Of a stretch of 64,000 nucleotides of DNA, positions 38,801-52,818 are shown in pieces; positions within the stretch are counted from its first letter, which is position 1; every line of letters starts with the position of its first letter. This stretch comes from Pteria penguin. Its lineage: Eukaryota > Mollusca > Bivalvia > Pterioida > Pteriidae. Where the stretch lies: assembly GCA_035048485.1 (NCBI GenBank), contig CM068593.1:4473151-4537150 (forward strand), written 5' to 3'. A program made the position numbers and the translations under genes. The notes below the pieces were generated by a model that was given only the letters and a program-made list of their open reading frames with translations, did not search any database and was not told the origin of the DNA.

Positions 38801-41800
38801 AATATCAGTGAACTTGACAAAAGTCAAAGTTAATGTTAAAAAGCAACACTAACCTATTTTATAAAGTGATTACACAGCTTTATTGCGAATTTTCACGTGC
38901 AAATGGAAATACTGTCCGTTGTGAATCGGACCAATACTGTATTTGACCCGGTCATAAGATGCAAGATGAATACCTGGAAGTTTATACAATTTTAAATGTT
39001 TTAGGCAGGGGTGGAAGTGTCGGAGCATCCAGGGTGTCCCTGTTGAACGTAGCCGTTCTTGACGCAGACCCAAAATAAAAGTGGACGAGTCATACATAGA
39101 AATTAAAAAAATGCATTATTGAATCATCTGGGATATCAGACTACATCAGGTGTACCATCGTGGGCGGTGTTTGTGTCCTCGGTATTTACTTCATGCCATT
39201 CAAGCCTTACATATCAGGGTAACTATCATTACCTACTGAAAGCATCCGGAGTTCAGATCATTACCGGTACTGCACGGTATATGGTATGTTTATCTAGAAT
39301 TGTCGCTCCCTACTCTAACTACAGATCTGTTAACACCTATGGGAATAGTACCCGCCCGTATAACACTGTTAAGATAAGAAGTACATTTTAGTCATGTAGT
39401 AATAGTAAATATGGTATCTTTTGTTTTCCTTTTCTAGTAAGGGGCAGGCTTGGTGTAAGTTGTTAAGCGATTGGCTTGCAGCGCCGATGATCCAGGTTCG
39501 ATTCCAGGATTGGGCCGCTATGTTTAAGAAGTTGGTTACTTCCTGCTTCCATGTCGTGATATAACTGAAAAAATTGTTGAAAGCGATGTAAAACACCAAC
39601 CAACCAACCAACCAACCAATCGTCTAGTAATTACTTATCATACTTATAAAGAGTTGTTCAGAAAAACGCAAATGCTAAAATGTTAATCATGATAGAAAAA
39701 AGTGGGGTAGATTCAGTCAGGCTAAAGCGATTCTGTATATTATATAGACAGTTTCCGCTTGCTATCAACGTCTGTCTTTGCATCTTGAAAGGCGACCCCT
39801 CCTCCCAAATCGTATTAAATCAGTTAGTCCAGCCAGTAGTAGATTTACGTAAGTTAATTAACTGTCAAATTTAATTTTATCTTGAGGGTCTTTTAATCAT
39901 CGGATCTGTAAAATTTTACTTTGAATTCTATATTTTCTGAAGTTATTATTTTTTTTCTTCATAAAATTTGAGCTGGTATTCAGCAATATTTGCACATGAC
40001 TTGCCCTTATCGAGTGTCTCAATTCACATGTAATGACAGCAGATGACATCGCACTTATGGGGGGCGTCACGTGATGTCATATCATTGTATCATATATGAC
40101 CTCACTTCCGTGGTCTATAAGCACGTGAGCGATATTTTCTCACCTGTGGAATGTCAAGGGTGTGTTTTGTACAGACGTATAGCTATATTGGTATTTAGAG
40201 TATGTTATTTCTTTACTGCTGGTATCGAAGATGTAAGGTATAACCTACTGCCATACATGTGAATGAATATTGTTGAAAGCGGTGTAAAAGCTCCATCAAA
40301 CGAAAACCAAATCTGTCGGTATATAAACAAAATATGTAGTGGCGTCATATATTGTGCAAACATCAAATGCGTGTAAAGGCATAAGAAGGGAATTCACCCG
40401 AGACATGCACCCCAGGTCTTATAGGACATCGAACGGAATCACCCGAGGCAGAATGAATATTTTATGAACATACTGGATATAAGCATAAATTATCATCATT
40501 CAGTAAACGTGCGAGGCCTGAACTCTTTATGATCTTAATTTTACTTTCATCCTTGTATAGAATAGAACTGAAAGTGTAGAGTGACAAACACAAATATAGG
40601 AATCAAAACCCCAACTTTTCCTTGCTACTCGAACACTCTGACGATCACGTAAATTTCTTTTTATTTATATCCTGTAGTGTTTATCGTGTGAGAGTGCTTT
40701 GTAGTGATCGTACACTTTCTGGAGTTATTGCGTATTGTATGCAATTTCTTGGGTTGCATCAGATCTCCTATTGAACATTCGATGTCTCTCTAGCTTTTTC
40801 TACACGATCGTTATGTGTAAGACGTAGATTCTGGTTCTAGTGATGATTCTACTTTTGTCAATGATCTGGAAGATGTATGTATTTATCTGTATAGGCAACA
40901 TCACCTTCACGTGTATAATCCACCTAACAGTAAGTACACAGATTTAGACACTATACCTGTACACTACTTTACCCATGTTTGTTATTATACCACTGTACCT
41001 GTACACGGCTTGACCTGTGTCTGTAATTATACCACTGTACCTGTACACTTTACCTATGTTTGTAATTGTATCACCTATGAAGCATAAAGACACGTGTCTC
41101 AGGAGTCACTCTCCGTCCGTCTGTCCTCTCCTTGCACCTCTGACAGCTAAAAAGGCTGCTCAGCTAGCTTTACAGGTGACGCATGCGTACACCGGAATAC
41201 TGCAATCTACCATTGTATTAGTGATAACAGTTTGATTGGTTTTTTTTTACCATTCATAGATAAGGGTTCAGGGAAGGAATGTAATGAAACGTACGGGCAA
41301 TCATACTTCTTTAGAAGACATCATATGACATCAAATTAGTCGTAGGCATCATAATGACGTCATATTAGTCGTAGACATCATAATGACGTCATATTAGTCG
41401 TAGACGTCTGGTCACGAAGTACGAATTCAAACTTTCTGCAAGTTGTTTTATACGTGAAAGAAAGTAGTTAAGACCTCCGTTTTTCTCTTCAATAGGTAGG
41501 TAGATATTAGCCTTGAGTCAGATTTTCTAGATTCATTACATTAATGACACACCTTGAGTGGTTCCAGCATGCTCTGATCAATACTGTATTGCTGCTAAAT
41601 TTCTACAAAATGTCCATGTAAATGCCTCGAGCAGGAAATCGATAGAAAAGTAATTAACATTCATTAAATATTACCATTAAAGAAAAGCAGATATGAATGA
41701 CACAGATATGTAAAGCAAGAGTCTTCAATCTAGTTCAGGTGATTGTTTCTTACCTTTTACGAGTTGCCAAGGTGTCATTGTCTCCGGGGATTGGTGATTT

Positions 41801-44800
41801 TCTTACCTCTTGGCTACCAATTGATAATAAAATTTAAATTAAATGCCAATTTCTATTTTCCAAGATGACCATAACCAATGTCGTGCTATCCTTGATTACT
41901 CCAGTATTACCTTTGTATCAGCTATGTTTTCATCTTGCTTTCGATTTGGCTACAAATGCCTACATCTAGTTCGTGATATATTAAGAACATAGGGTCGTGG
42001 ATTTTAGCGTTACGGTAAGACTTGGGTAGATTCCTTGTAAAGTTTCAAATACTGTTACTGCAGCTACCTGTGTTTATTGTGTGATAAAACGAATTTTTGA
42101 TTACAAAAAAAAATGTCCTTCTGGTGCATATATCTGCCATTCAGTACCTGTTATTCTGATAAATGCTCATACTAAACTGCATAATAACGATTTACCTGAC
42201 ACAAGCAAGTCTATAGAATATGGCAATTGATTGCACGATCCATGGCGACTGTCATTTTATGGAGCATGATCTACGTGCTGGATGACGCACTCGTTCCGGT
42301 GAGTAATATTCCATTAAAGGATTGGATGTAATTCGACCGGAAGGCAAGCCTATAGGACTTTGGCTTGACGGACGCGTTAACCTGCTATGCTGTACTTTAC
42401 GCTTGACTGACGCGTTAACCTGCTATGCTGGACTTTGCGCTTGATTGATTGCTGGGTCGAGATATGCTCAGTGTGAGACTACAGTGGCTATGGCTATTTG
42501 AGATGCTGGGCGAGATATGCTCAGTGTGAGACTACAGTGGCTATATGAGATGTTCGGCGAGATGTGCTCAGTGCGAGACTATAGTGGTTGTTTGAGATGC
42601 TGGGCGAGATATGCTCAGTGTGAGACTATAGTGGTTATTTGAGACGAGTCTCATAGATACACAGGGTAAACCTTCAGAAAAATTTAGTGATGCCTTTACT
42701 AAAACTACAATTCTAGAAGCGATATTTCTCTGATCTGCTCTGAATCGGATAGACCATGTTGGAATCCCTTCGGTGCCCTGTCGTTTTGAAGAGATTTAAC
42801 AGATGCTTATATGTCATGCCATGTGTAAGGACTGTCACTGCTTCCTGGTACGTCGTATAGTCTGTAATTCATTACGCACAACACCAGGTATAAGAACCGT
42901 CACTGCTTCCATTGTACGTCATATAGTCTTTAATTCATTACGCACAACACCAGGTATAAGAACCGTCACTGCTTCCTGGTGCGTCGTATAGTCTGTAATT
43001 CATTACGCACAACACTAGGCAGATGCCGCCACTAGTACGTCAAATGTTCCTCATATGGCGCCTAACAATAATCGGTATCTGGTGATTTCCTGCTTTCTCT
43101 TTGTACATGGAATTGAATGAGTGGATGAAGTTGACATGTCTCTATACTGTGTTTAGTGGATTTGGTGCTATAACATGACGTACGTCTTTATAGTGGATTT
43201 AGTAGTATAACATGACTGACGTCTTTATGGTGGATTTAGTAATATAACATGACGTACGTCTTTATAGTGGATTTAGTAATATAACATGACGTACGTCTTT
43301 ATGGTGGATTTAGTAGTATAACATGACTGACGTCTTTATGGTGGATTTAGTAATATAACATGACGTACGTCTTTATAGTGGATTTAGTAGTATAACATGA
43401 CTGACGTCTTTATGGTGGATTAAGTAATATATTATGACTGACGTCTTTATAGTGGATTTATTAGTATAACATGACTTGCCTCTTTATAGTGGATTAGTGA
43501 TATAACATGACTTGCGTTTTTATAGTGGATTTAGTGGTATAACATGACTTGTCTCTTTATAGTGGATTTAGTGATATAACATGACTTGTCTCTTTATAGT
43601 GGTTTAGTGGTATAACATGAATTGCCGCTTTATAGTGGCAGGTAACATGTGATGTCAAAGAAGATAAGAATTCTCTGTATTACCTACACACTATAAACAA
43701 GAGTGGTTATAAACCGATAAAATACGTATTTCTATAGCAGAATTCATAGAACTAGCGACTAAAGCGTTTTCCTATGAATTCTTGACACAGACACATACCT
43801 TTCACAGTGTAGATACCGAATGGGCTGCATAACTTCATCGCAAAAACTATGTCGACAGACAACAACTGTAATTGTCACTTTGGCCCTGTAATTTCTGATC
43901 GGTTTGTGTAGATAAATGAAGGTGATGCAACACGTAAGGAATGATCAAGCGTAGACACCTGTTATATTTATGCAGTGACAACACAGAAAAACAATTAAGC
44001 ATATTTGGGACGTCTTCAATCCAGCGTTGATTGTATGAAGAACATGTGTGAAGGGGCAGTATGTTGGTTAAGGTAGAACTAAGATCTATCTTAATAATAA
44101 GACAATTTCAGTGTGTCGTTTACAATTATTCAGTGTCTAACATGCGTATCTCCGTCTAAACATGATACTGATCTGTTTCTTATACTTTCATTTTATTATA
44201 GTTAATGTACTTGAATATTTTGTCGTAAAATGTTTGGACTCACCGAATTGTATTCAAAGGAAATAAATAACATGCCCAGGTTCTTGTCGTAAACAAGCTT
44301 CTTTTTGTGGTTTTTCGGTTGTAGAATTGCAGACGATACTGGATGTGATCCGCTACTAAACAAATGAAATAAAGTCCAAAAACAAGCAAAAATATATTCA
44401 AATTGATCAAATTTAATTTAAAATTCTGTGCTAATCGCCTTGTACCTGTTATTCCCTCATGTCTTTAAACGTTGGTGAAAACAGAGCCACCCGCTTTGTT
44501 TCTCAATCGATCGTCACTCGACACCGTTAGTGTATTGATAATGTATTGGAGTAGTGTATTGGAGTAGTGTATTGGTGTTGTGTATTGGAGTAGGGTATTC
44601 GTGTTGTGTATTGGCCTTCACGCGGCGTCAAAGGACACACTGGTAGGAACTTGGCTGTGATCCTACTGTTTATACCCGGGCTTTTTAAACGGTCTGCACT
44701 CATTTATAATCCGGTTATCTTGGGATTAACACGATAACCTGATTAATTAAGCTAATGCTTTACATATATGGAATATACAAGTGGCGAATATCGCTTTGCT

Positions 44801-47796
44801 CAGTGATAAATAAGTTGGATTGGCGATGTAACCGGAGAATTAAATTCCCATGTTTGTTTTCTCGTAAAACTTGATCGAAATTACGTAACTTTACGAACAA
44901 AACAATGCTTTGGTACTAGAAAAATGGATTTGTAATGTTATGGTATTTGTAGGGGAGATAATGCAGTCTTATGAAAGGATCTCGACTGAAGAATTTTGAA
45001 ATTTGGAAAATGTGGAATGGATATAAACACGACCAAGAAAACATATGGGTAGACCTTACGTGTATTGTCCGAGTCTGTCACAGATATTGAAGGGATGCGA
45101 AAATCTTTGCATATTGCATCCATGATAAAGTGAAAACATCTCACCTCCGTATAACAACTCTTTATACGTGTGTGTTAGTGTCGGATTGTGTCAGTTATGC
45201 ATGCAACATTTTAGTATGTTTACAAAAACATAAATATGGTTTCGAAACTGTAACATCCTGCTGTAGACATTGGAAGAATGATATGGATTGTAGGATTTTC
45301 AAATCCGAGGTAATCGTGATGTATCTTAGAGAATTAAGTGATGGATTATGACTGAAGAGTTCCAGTCAGGGGACGATACTGATGATACGCTATGGCAACT
45401 GTCAGGTCAGTGTGAGATTAAAACCTGAAGGATGGTATCAGACCAAGATATCGTCACTGGTTTCTACCCCATCATAATCCATCAATTATCCATCAATATG
45501 ATTTATACCCTATAATAATCTTTTCCTCAGTGTTTTCTCTACATTCTACTCCATGTTGCCCATCCATTCTTCTAGCACTCGCCTGTCTTACATAGAATCT
45601 ACATATAGTGTTGACCGGAGATACTCATTCCGTTGGAAACTGAAACAAAGAAATTTGAAGTCGTAGCAGTGTTTACGTAAAATTAGGGAAACTAAACAGA
45701 GTTTGATTTTTGTTATCTGTATTTAAGAAAACACTCTCTTTATTTATTATAAATAACCATTGTTTGTATCAATTAATACGAAATATCCAATGTTGCAGTC
45801 AGCGGCATCATTGACCTTGTCTATTCTTTGTATACTTCTCAAGTGACATTATGTATACTGTGAGTCGAGTTATTTCCCTTTACTATTGTAAACTGTTTCG
45901 GTGAAAAGATTCAATATTGTGAAAATGCTCTAGTTATGAATGGTTAGAGTTGTGTATTGACCAAGTTCTTTACTGCTATCATGTGTTTCTCAGGTAGTCG
46001 AATAAACACTCAAGTCCGAGCAATTGTGTGCATTGCCGAATATACATGAACGAAGAAAATGCGTTACGCATGTGAAAAAAGATTGAGTGTAATCGAAGTG
46101 TTGTTGAACACGAAGAGACAAACCAACGGTTAAAAACGTTTTGCACTTTACCGGGTAAATCTGGTTTAACTGCTTCATTTGACTGTCGGCGGTCATTTAA
46201 ATTCAACTGAGATATAGACGTAGTCATATAAATACATGCACACTCTTTCGGAGAACGCTGATGTAAACAAAGATTTCATTACCTTAAATGAGGAAAATGG
46301 ATTACGACTAATGCAAGGTAAATCGAACTGTTCATCTAGGCAAAGTTTAGTAGTTCATTCTCTGTTTTCAATCTAAATGAATAAATGTATAAGCAGTTCA
46401 CTCTGTCGTGCGAAATCGATCCCTGGAGTAGGAATCTGTATGTTACAGTAACTTTGGTCCCGCAATGCAGATCTTCCTGTTGTAAAACCAGAACTGCATT
46501 GTTACATGCAGATAGACGTCCGCTAGGCACATTGTTACATGCAGATAGACGTCCGCTAATCCTATTAGCTGAGACTTTTGGTAAAACCAAACCCTACATT
46601 ACTATACATATGTTAACTACATGTCGATCTGTGTCCACTAATGGATAGTAGTATTATAGTAGTTCGTAGTTGAATAAACCTCGCACGAAGGCGACATTGC
46701 ATCACCATTACATGTATAGTAAGTTTTAAATGTTAGTACAGTATCGTTGTTTTGAATTTGGGCAAGTTTTCTTGCAGTTTGACAGGTACAGATCGGGTGC
46801 TTAAAGACTTTGTAATTAGCCAATAACATTCGCATTAAAAATTAAATCCATATACAGTACATGCATTAGTAAATTTGTATAGAATATTTAAAGCGCGAGA
46901 TCGCACCCATACAGAACAAACACCGGAGTCTAGTCTGTTTTACAATGTACATGGAATTGATGTTGGAATAAGTCAGGCCCAAGGTATTGACTGAAAAAAG
47001 TTCAGTCGGACTCGATGGATAAATTTCTGATTTTCTTTTATATATTTCATTGTCCTGACGGACGAAATTTTCCAAATCACGGAAAATGACTGACATGCTT
47101 GAAAGATTTTCAACATCTCTGTACATGATCATTGCATGAAGCCGAAGGAAAATGAATGATGCCAATGTCTAACGAACGCTGCCTTATGAGATGGCAGGCG
47201 GCATTAATTGTCTGCTTCCGCTATAATGAGGTCATTACGTCAGTGATATGACGTCGTTAATTCAGCTCACGCGCTACCATTGATTCCCCCATCCTCACCG
47301 ACTTCATGTATGGTCGTATGCTCTGTGTATAGCAATATAGATAATGATGCCCACATTAAGTGATTGTCTCCATGGCTTCTCATTTTGTGATCTTTGGAGA
47401 GATTGTTATTAGTCAGGAAGACGAAGTATGGAAGGGTACAGACGCTATAATTAAATGAAGGCAGGTTTAGTACCAAGTTGTCCAGCACAGGTCTACGGAT
47501 AAATTCCTCGTAATGTAAGTGTTTATAATAAGCTGTCGGTGGCATGATAGGTTCGAGATCCAGAAGTCCGGTATTCCAGCGGTTCGAGTCCCGCCTAGGT
47601 ACGAGATTCTGAGCTCTAGGGATCGAATCTTGTCGTGATAGGTTCCGTGATAGGTCTTTGATCGAGTGCTCCGGGGTTCGAGTCCAGCCTTGCAATTTTC
47701 GAGGTCGACAGGTCCGAGATTCGAGTCCCGATATGATATATTTGGATCGAGAGGTCTAGGGTTCGAGTCTCGCCGTGATAGGTAGAAGGTCGAGAT

Positions 47797-47833
<37 letters not shown>

Positions 47834-50800
47834 CGTATACTTCTGTCCAATGTATTAAATGCCGTCACTGCATACGTGAATAATTTTAATGTGGCTTAAA
47901 GCAAACAATAAGTAATTCATAATCTCAGTATTTACACTTTATACAGCTCTGTCTATGAGTCGTTCTCAGTATTTACACTTTATACAGCTCTGTCTATGAG
48001 TCGTTCTCAGTATTTACACTTTATACAGCTCTGTCTATGAGTCGATCTGCAGAATTTTCTTCCTTTGTCAACTGCTTTTTAATATTCTACCAATTTTGTA
48101 CAAATGTCGGAAGTCACGTAAACATGGACGCGTGACTGTTTAATATATTGGTTCTGAGAAAGTTCTCGTTGTTTACGGATATGGGGCAATGTTTGTGTCC
48201 TCTCTGAAGCGTAACGTCACACAGAGTCCTCGGATCATGGTGTTACTATAATGCACTCCACTACATGGAACCAGGATGCGCAGATTACATTTACATTTAG
48301 TAAAGCGGTAGACTACAATATTTAATTATGCATGTACCAGAAGCGAAATAATCCTGGTTCAACACATTTTTTTCGTCTTTTTAACTTCCCGTGTATGTAT
48401 AATGACGTATGGATTTCAACATAATCTATTGCGTAGGTATAACATTGGCTGATTTAAAAACAAAGATTTTCAAATGTGAATGTGCATAATAGCAGAGAAT
48501 TTTGTACGAACAATTTTACCACCGTTACGATCCATTTTTACCGTCTATACGACCCCTTTCACCGTCAATACGACCCATTTTACCGTCATGACGCCCTTTT
48601 TTAACCGTCGTTACGACCCATTTTACCACCGTAACGACCCACTTTACCGTGGATAGTGGCAGTGGTTACGATGAACTGTGTCGACTGTATTTATGTAAAC
48701 AAAGTATGTCTAAGAATGACTGATTATTGAAATTATTTAATATAGAACATCCCTCTTTATCGGTATTCATCGACAGTACACCATGTAAAAGTCCGAGGAG
48801 TGTAATTGCACTTGTTGTCATTTTCTCCAATGTCTCATCGCTTTTACTAAATATAACATGTATGAGCATTAAAATTTATTTCCTTAAAAATAAAAAAAAG
48901 GGGGGGGGGATCAAGAGTCGTTAACACCCAGCCATAAATTAAATAGAAAACTGACATATCCGGTTCATTTAGATAACCGTCTCAAGGGTTATTGAAAACA
49001 CAGAATACGACGTAAAGCCGATTACATAACCAAATATTGATAAACATGCAGAACCCATACTATATCATCCGGGTCCTCCAAATAACCGGAAAAACCGTGT
49101 GTATTACCTGAGAAATATTATGTCATCCGGGTCACTCAAAACATATAAGAAATGTCTAATAAACAGTACAAGTGGGTGGAATGATTACGTACCATGTAAA
49201 TAAAAACTCCTGTAAGAATGTGTATTGGCGACGATAAGTATCTCGGCTCCCATATCAGAACAGTTTAGTTTTATTTACCTTGGTAGGGTTGGGATATGGT
49301 CCTGCCGACTACACCGTTATGTTTACAGTATATAGCTGTCTTAGTCGTGATTATTTGTATTTTAGAGTGCACATTTAATGAGCTTTTGTAGGGATTAACC
49401 GAGCGCACAGAAACCACCCAGATAGACCACCATTCCTCTGATGGCGTGACACGTGATGTTGCTGCACGTTTTACTGTTGAACGTGTATTAATGTTTTAAT
49501 ACCTAAACAATTTAAATGATCTGAATTTCATTTTTGTAGGTGTCGTAATCTAAGGAGACCATAACATGTTATTTCATAAATTTATAAACCCAGTTAATAC
49601 ATATCAGCTAGATGTACATATGAAGGGTACACCAACTAAATAATTATGGCTGGGGAGGGTACATCAACTAGATAATTATGGCTGTGGAGGGTACATCAAC
49701 TAGATAATTATGGCTTTGGAGGGTACATCAACTAGATAATTATGGCTGTGGAGGGTACATCAACTAGATAATTAGGCTGTGGAGGGTACATCAGCTAGAT
49801 AATTAGGCTGTGGAGGGTACATCAGCTAGATAATTATGGCTGTGGAGGGTACATCAGCAAGATAATTATGGCTGTAGAGGGTACATCAACTAGATAATTA
49901 TGGTTGTGGAAGGCACATCAACTAGATAATTATGGCTGTGGAGGGTACATCAACTAGATAATTATGGCTGTGGAGGATACACCAACTAGATAATTATGGC
50001 TGTGGAGGGTACATCAACTAGATAATTATGGCTGTGGAGGGTACATCAGCAAGATAATTATGGCTGTAGAGGGTACATCAACTAGATAATTATGGTTGTG
50101 GAAGGTACATCAACTAGATAATTATGGCTGTGGAGGGTACATCAACTAGATAATTATGGCTGTGGAGGATACATCAACTAGATAATTATGGCTGTGGAGG
50201 GTACATCAACTAGATAATTAGGCTGTGGAGGGTACATCAGCTAGATAATTATGGCTGTGGAGGGTACATCAACTAGATAATTATGGCTGTGGAGGGTACA
50301 TCAACTAGATAATTATGGCTGTGGAGGGTACATCAACTAGATAATTATGGCTGTGGAGGGTACATCAACTAAATAATTATGGCTGTGGAGGGTACATCAA
50401 CTAGATAATTAGGCTGTGGAGGGTACATCAGCAAGATAATTATGGCTGTAGAGGGTACATCAACTAGATAATTATGGTTGTCAATGTGGAAGGTACATCA
50501 ACTAGATAATTATGGCTGTGGAGGGTACATCAACTAGATAATTATGGCTGTGGAGGGTACATCAACTAGATAATTATGGCTGTGGAGGGTACATCAACTA
50601 GATAATTAGGCTGTGGAGGGTACATCAGCAAGATAATTATGGCTGTAGAGGGTACATCAACTAGATAATTATGGTTGTCAATGTGGAAGGTACATCAACT
50701 AGATAATTATGGCTGTGGAGGGTACATCAACTAGATAATTATGGCTGTGGAGGGTACATCAGCTAGATAATTATGGCTGTGGAGGATACATCAACTAGAT

Positions 50801-52785
50801 AGTTATGGCTGTGGAGGGTACATCAACTAGATAATTATGGCTGTAGAGGGTACATAAACTAGATAATTATGGCTGTGGAGGGTACATCAGCTAGATAATT
50901 ATTGCTGTGGAGGGTACATCAACTAGATAATTATGGCTGTAGAGGGTACATCAACTAGATAATTATGACTGTGGAGGGTACATCAGCTAGATAATTATGG
51001 CTGTGGAGGGTACATCAACTAGATAATTATGGCTGAAGAGGGTACATCAACTAAATAATTATTGCTGTGGAGGGTACATAAACTAGATAATTATGGCTGT
51101 AGAGGGTACGTCAACTAGATAATTATGGCTGTGGAGGTTACATCAACTAGATAATTATGGCTGTGGAGGGTACATCGGCTAGATAATTATGGCTGTGGAG
51201 GATGCAGCAGGGCACATTATTGCGCTTCGATAATGTGTACTGCTGATATATAAATTACAATACTGTACAATTGACAAAACAAACTGATTGGGTAGGATTT
51301 GTGGTTTGGTGACCCACTTAACCTACTGGGTATGTAATCGTCATTTAAAGTGACGTTCGGAAACAATAATAAAGGAAAGAAAATATTATGAATAATTCTA
51401 AGTAAGGGTCAGGTGATCACGTGGTGATGGATATTTGTGTTCAAATGCTATCACAAATATACGTTTCTCGCGGCTGTTATCTAGGGGATATGCACTTGCA
51501 GTTTTGTTGCGATATTTATACTGGGAAAATTTTCCTCCCCGACTGTTTGTCCTTGTCCATATATTTGTCGCCACAACGAAATCCGTTGCTATATTACTTT
51601 CACACTTTAATTTTGTTGGTTCACCATTACAAAAAATCCATACTTCAAAGAGCTCAATCGACGTATATTTATATAGGTAATAATTATTTCGACCATAAAA
51701 AGCTTTCGCTCACGTGAGGTCCGGTCATTTGCAGAGTTTGTAAATAAAGACAGATATTTCTAACCGGGCGCTCTCGCTGCTCGGTTAAAGTTGTCAACAG
51801 TGACAGCGTCCGTGTAAAATACTATATAAAAGTTAACGTTAAGACAGTGGAATGCATTTTGTCTTATGTCTTAAGCTTGTGATTTAAGGTAAGCTGATTG
51901 CATGCAAGTTTTCTGGCATCTATAGCGCGGTGGCAAGAATGTTCTAAAGAATATTTACTTATTCCCGAAGACTTATATAATACTGAAATTATTATATATG
52001 GTGGTGTCGTGACTGACTTGATTGAGTAGTTGAGCGCTTGGTTGTTGTACAGGCGATCTGAGTTCGATTCCGGATTGCGCCATTAAGTCCAGAAGGTCAG
52101 TTATCTTCAGCTTCCATGTTGCTATATGAATGGAATTGTAGAAAGCGACGTAAATTCTAATAAATCAAGCAATATATAGTGGGATCAAACTTGAGGGTTA
52201 GGGAATAAATTCACCGTAAATCAACCCTACAGTCCGGGCCACTCACTCTGGAAACTGGAAAATCTGGATTTTCAGTTATTCATCTTCAGAATAATTTCAA
52301 AAAGGCAAAACCATTCGATAGATCTTGTTTAGTCGTAACTTTTGGTGTATGCTATATGTTTGTATGAAGAAGCGTTCATATTTTATAGAAAAAAATCAAT
52401 TTTAGATAGGGCGATTTTCATGTGAAATTTTGACGTGACGTCGCCAAGTTTCCCATAGACTCAATGTTAAATATCGGCGACGTCACGTCAAAATTAACAT
52501 AGAAAACGCCCTATCTAAAATGATTTTTCCCTATAAAATACGAATGCTTCTTCGTAGAAACATATAACATACACCAAAAGTTACGACTAAACAAGATCTG
52601 TCGATTGTGATTAATTGTGTAAAACTATTTTAAAGATAGACAAGTGAAAATCCAGATTTTTCGGTTTACAAAGTGAGTGGCGCGGACAGTAGGTAGGCAG
52701 TACAATAAGGAAAGCGCTTCTCTAATAACACCGTAGATATTGTCACCGGGAAATGTAATGAGGCGTGGTTGGTGCAATTTCAGTT

Positions 52786-52818
<33 letters not shown>

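Noticed and set aside
47267..47868. Minus-strand open frames of 133-142 codons
   Set aside because: They run through the expanded SINE head and (GA)n tract; no domain was recognised.
51421..51717. 98-codon open frame in intron 2
   Set aside because: Composition is like random AT-rich intron, with no domain, no exon-like boundaries and no continuity with TRAK.
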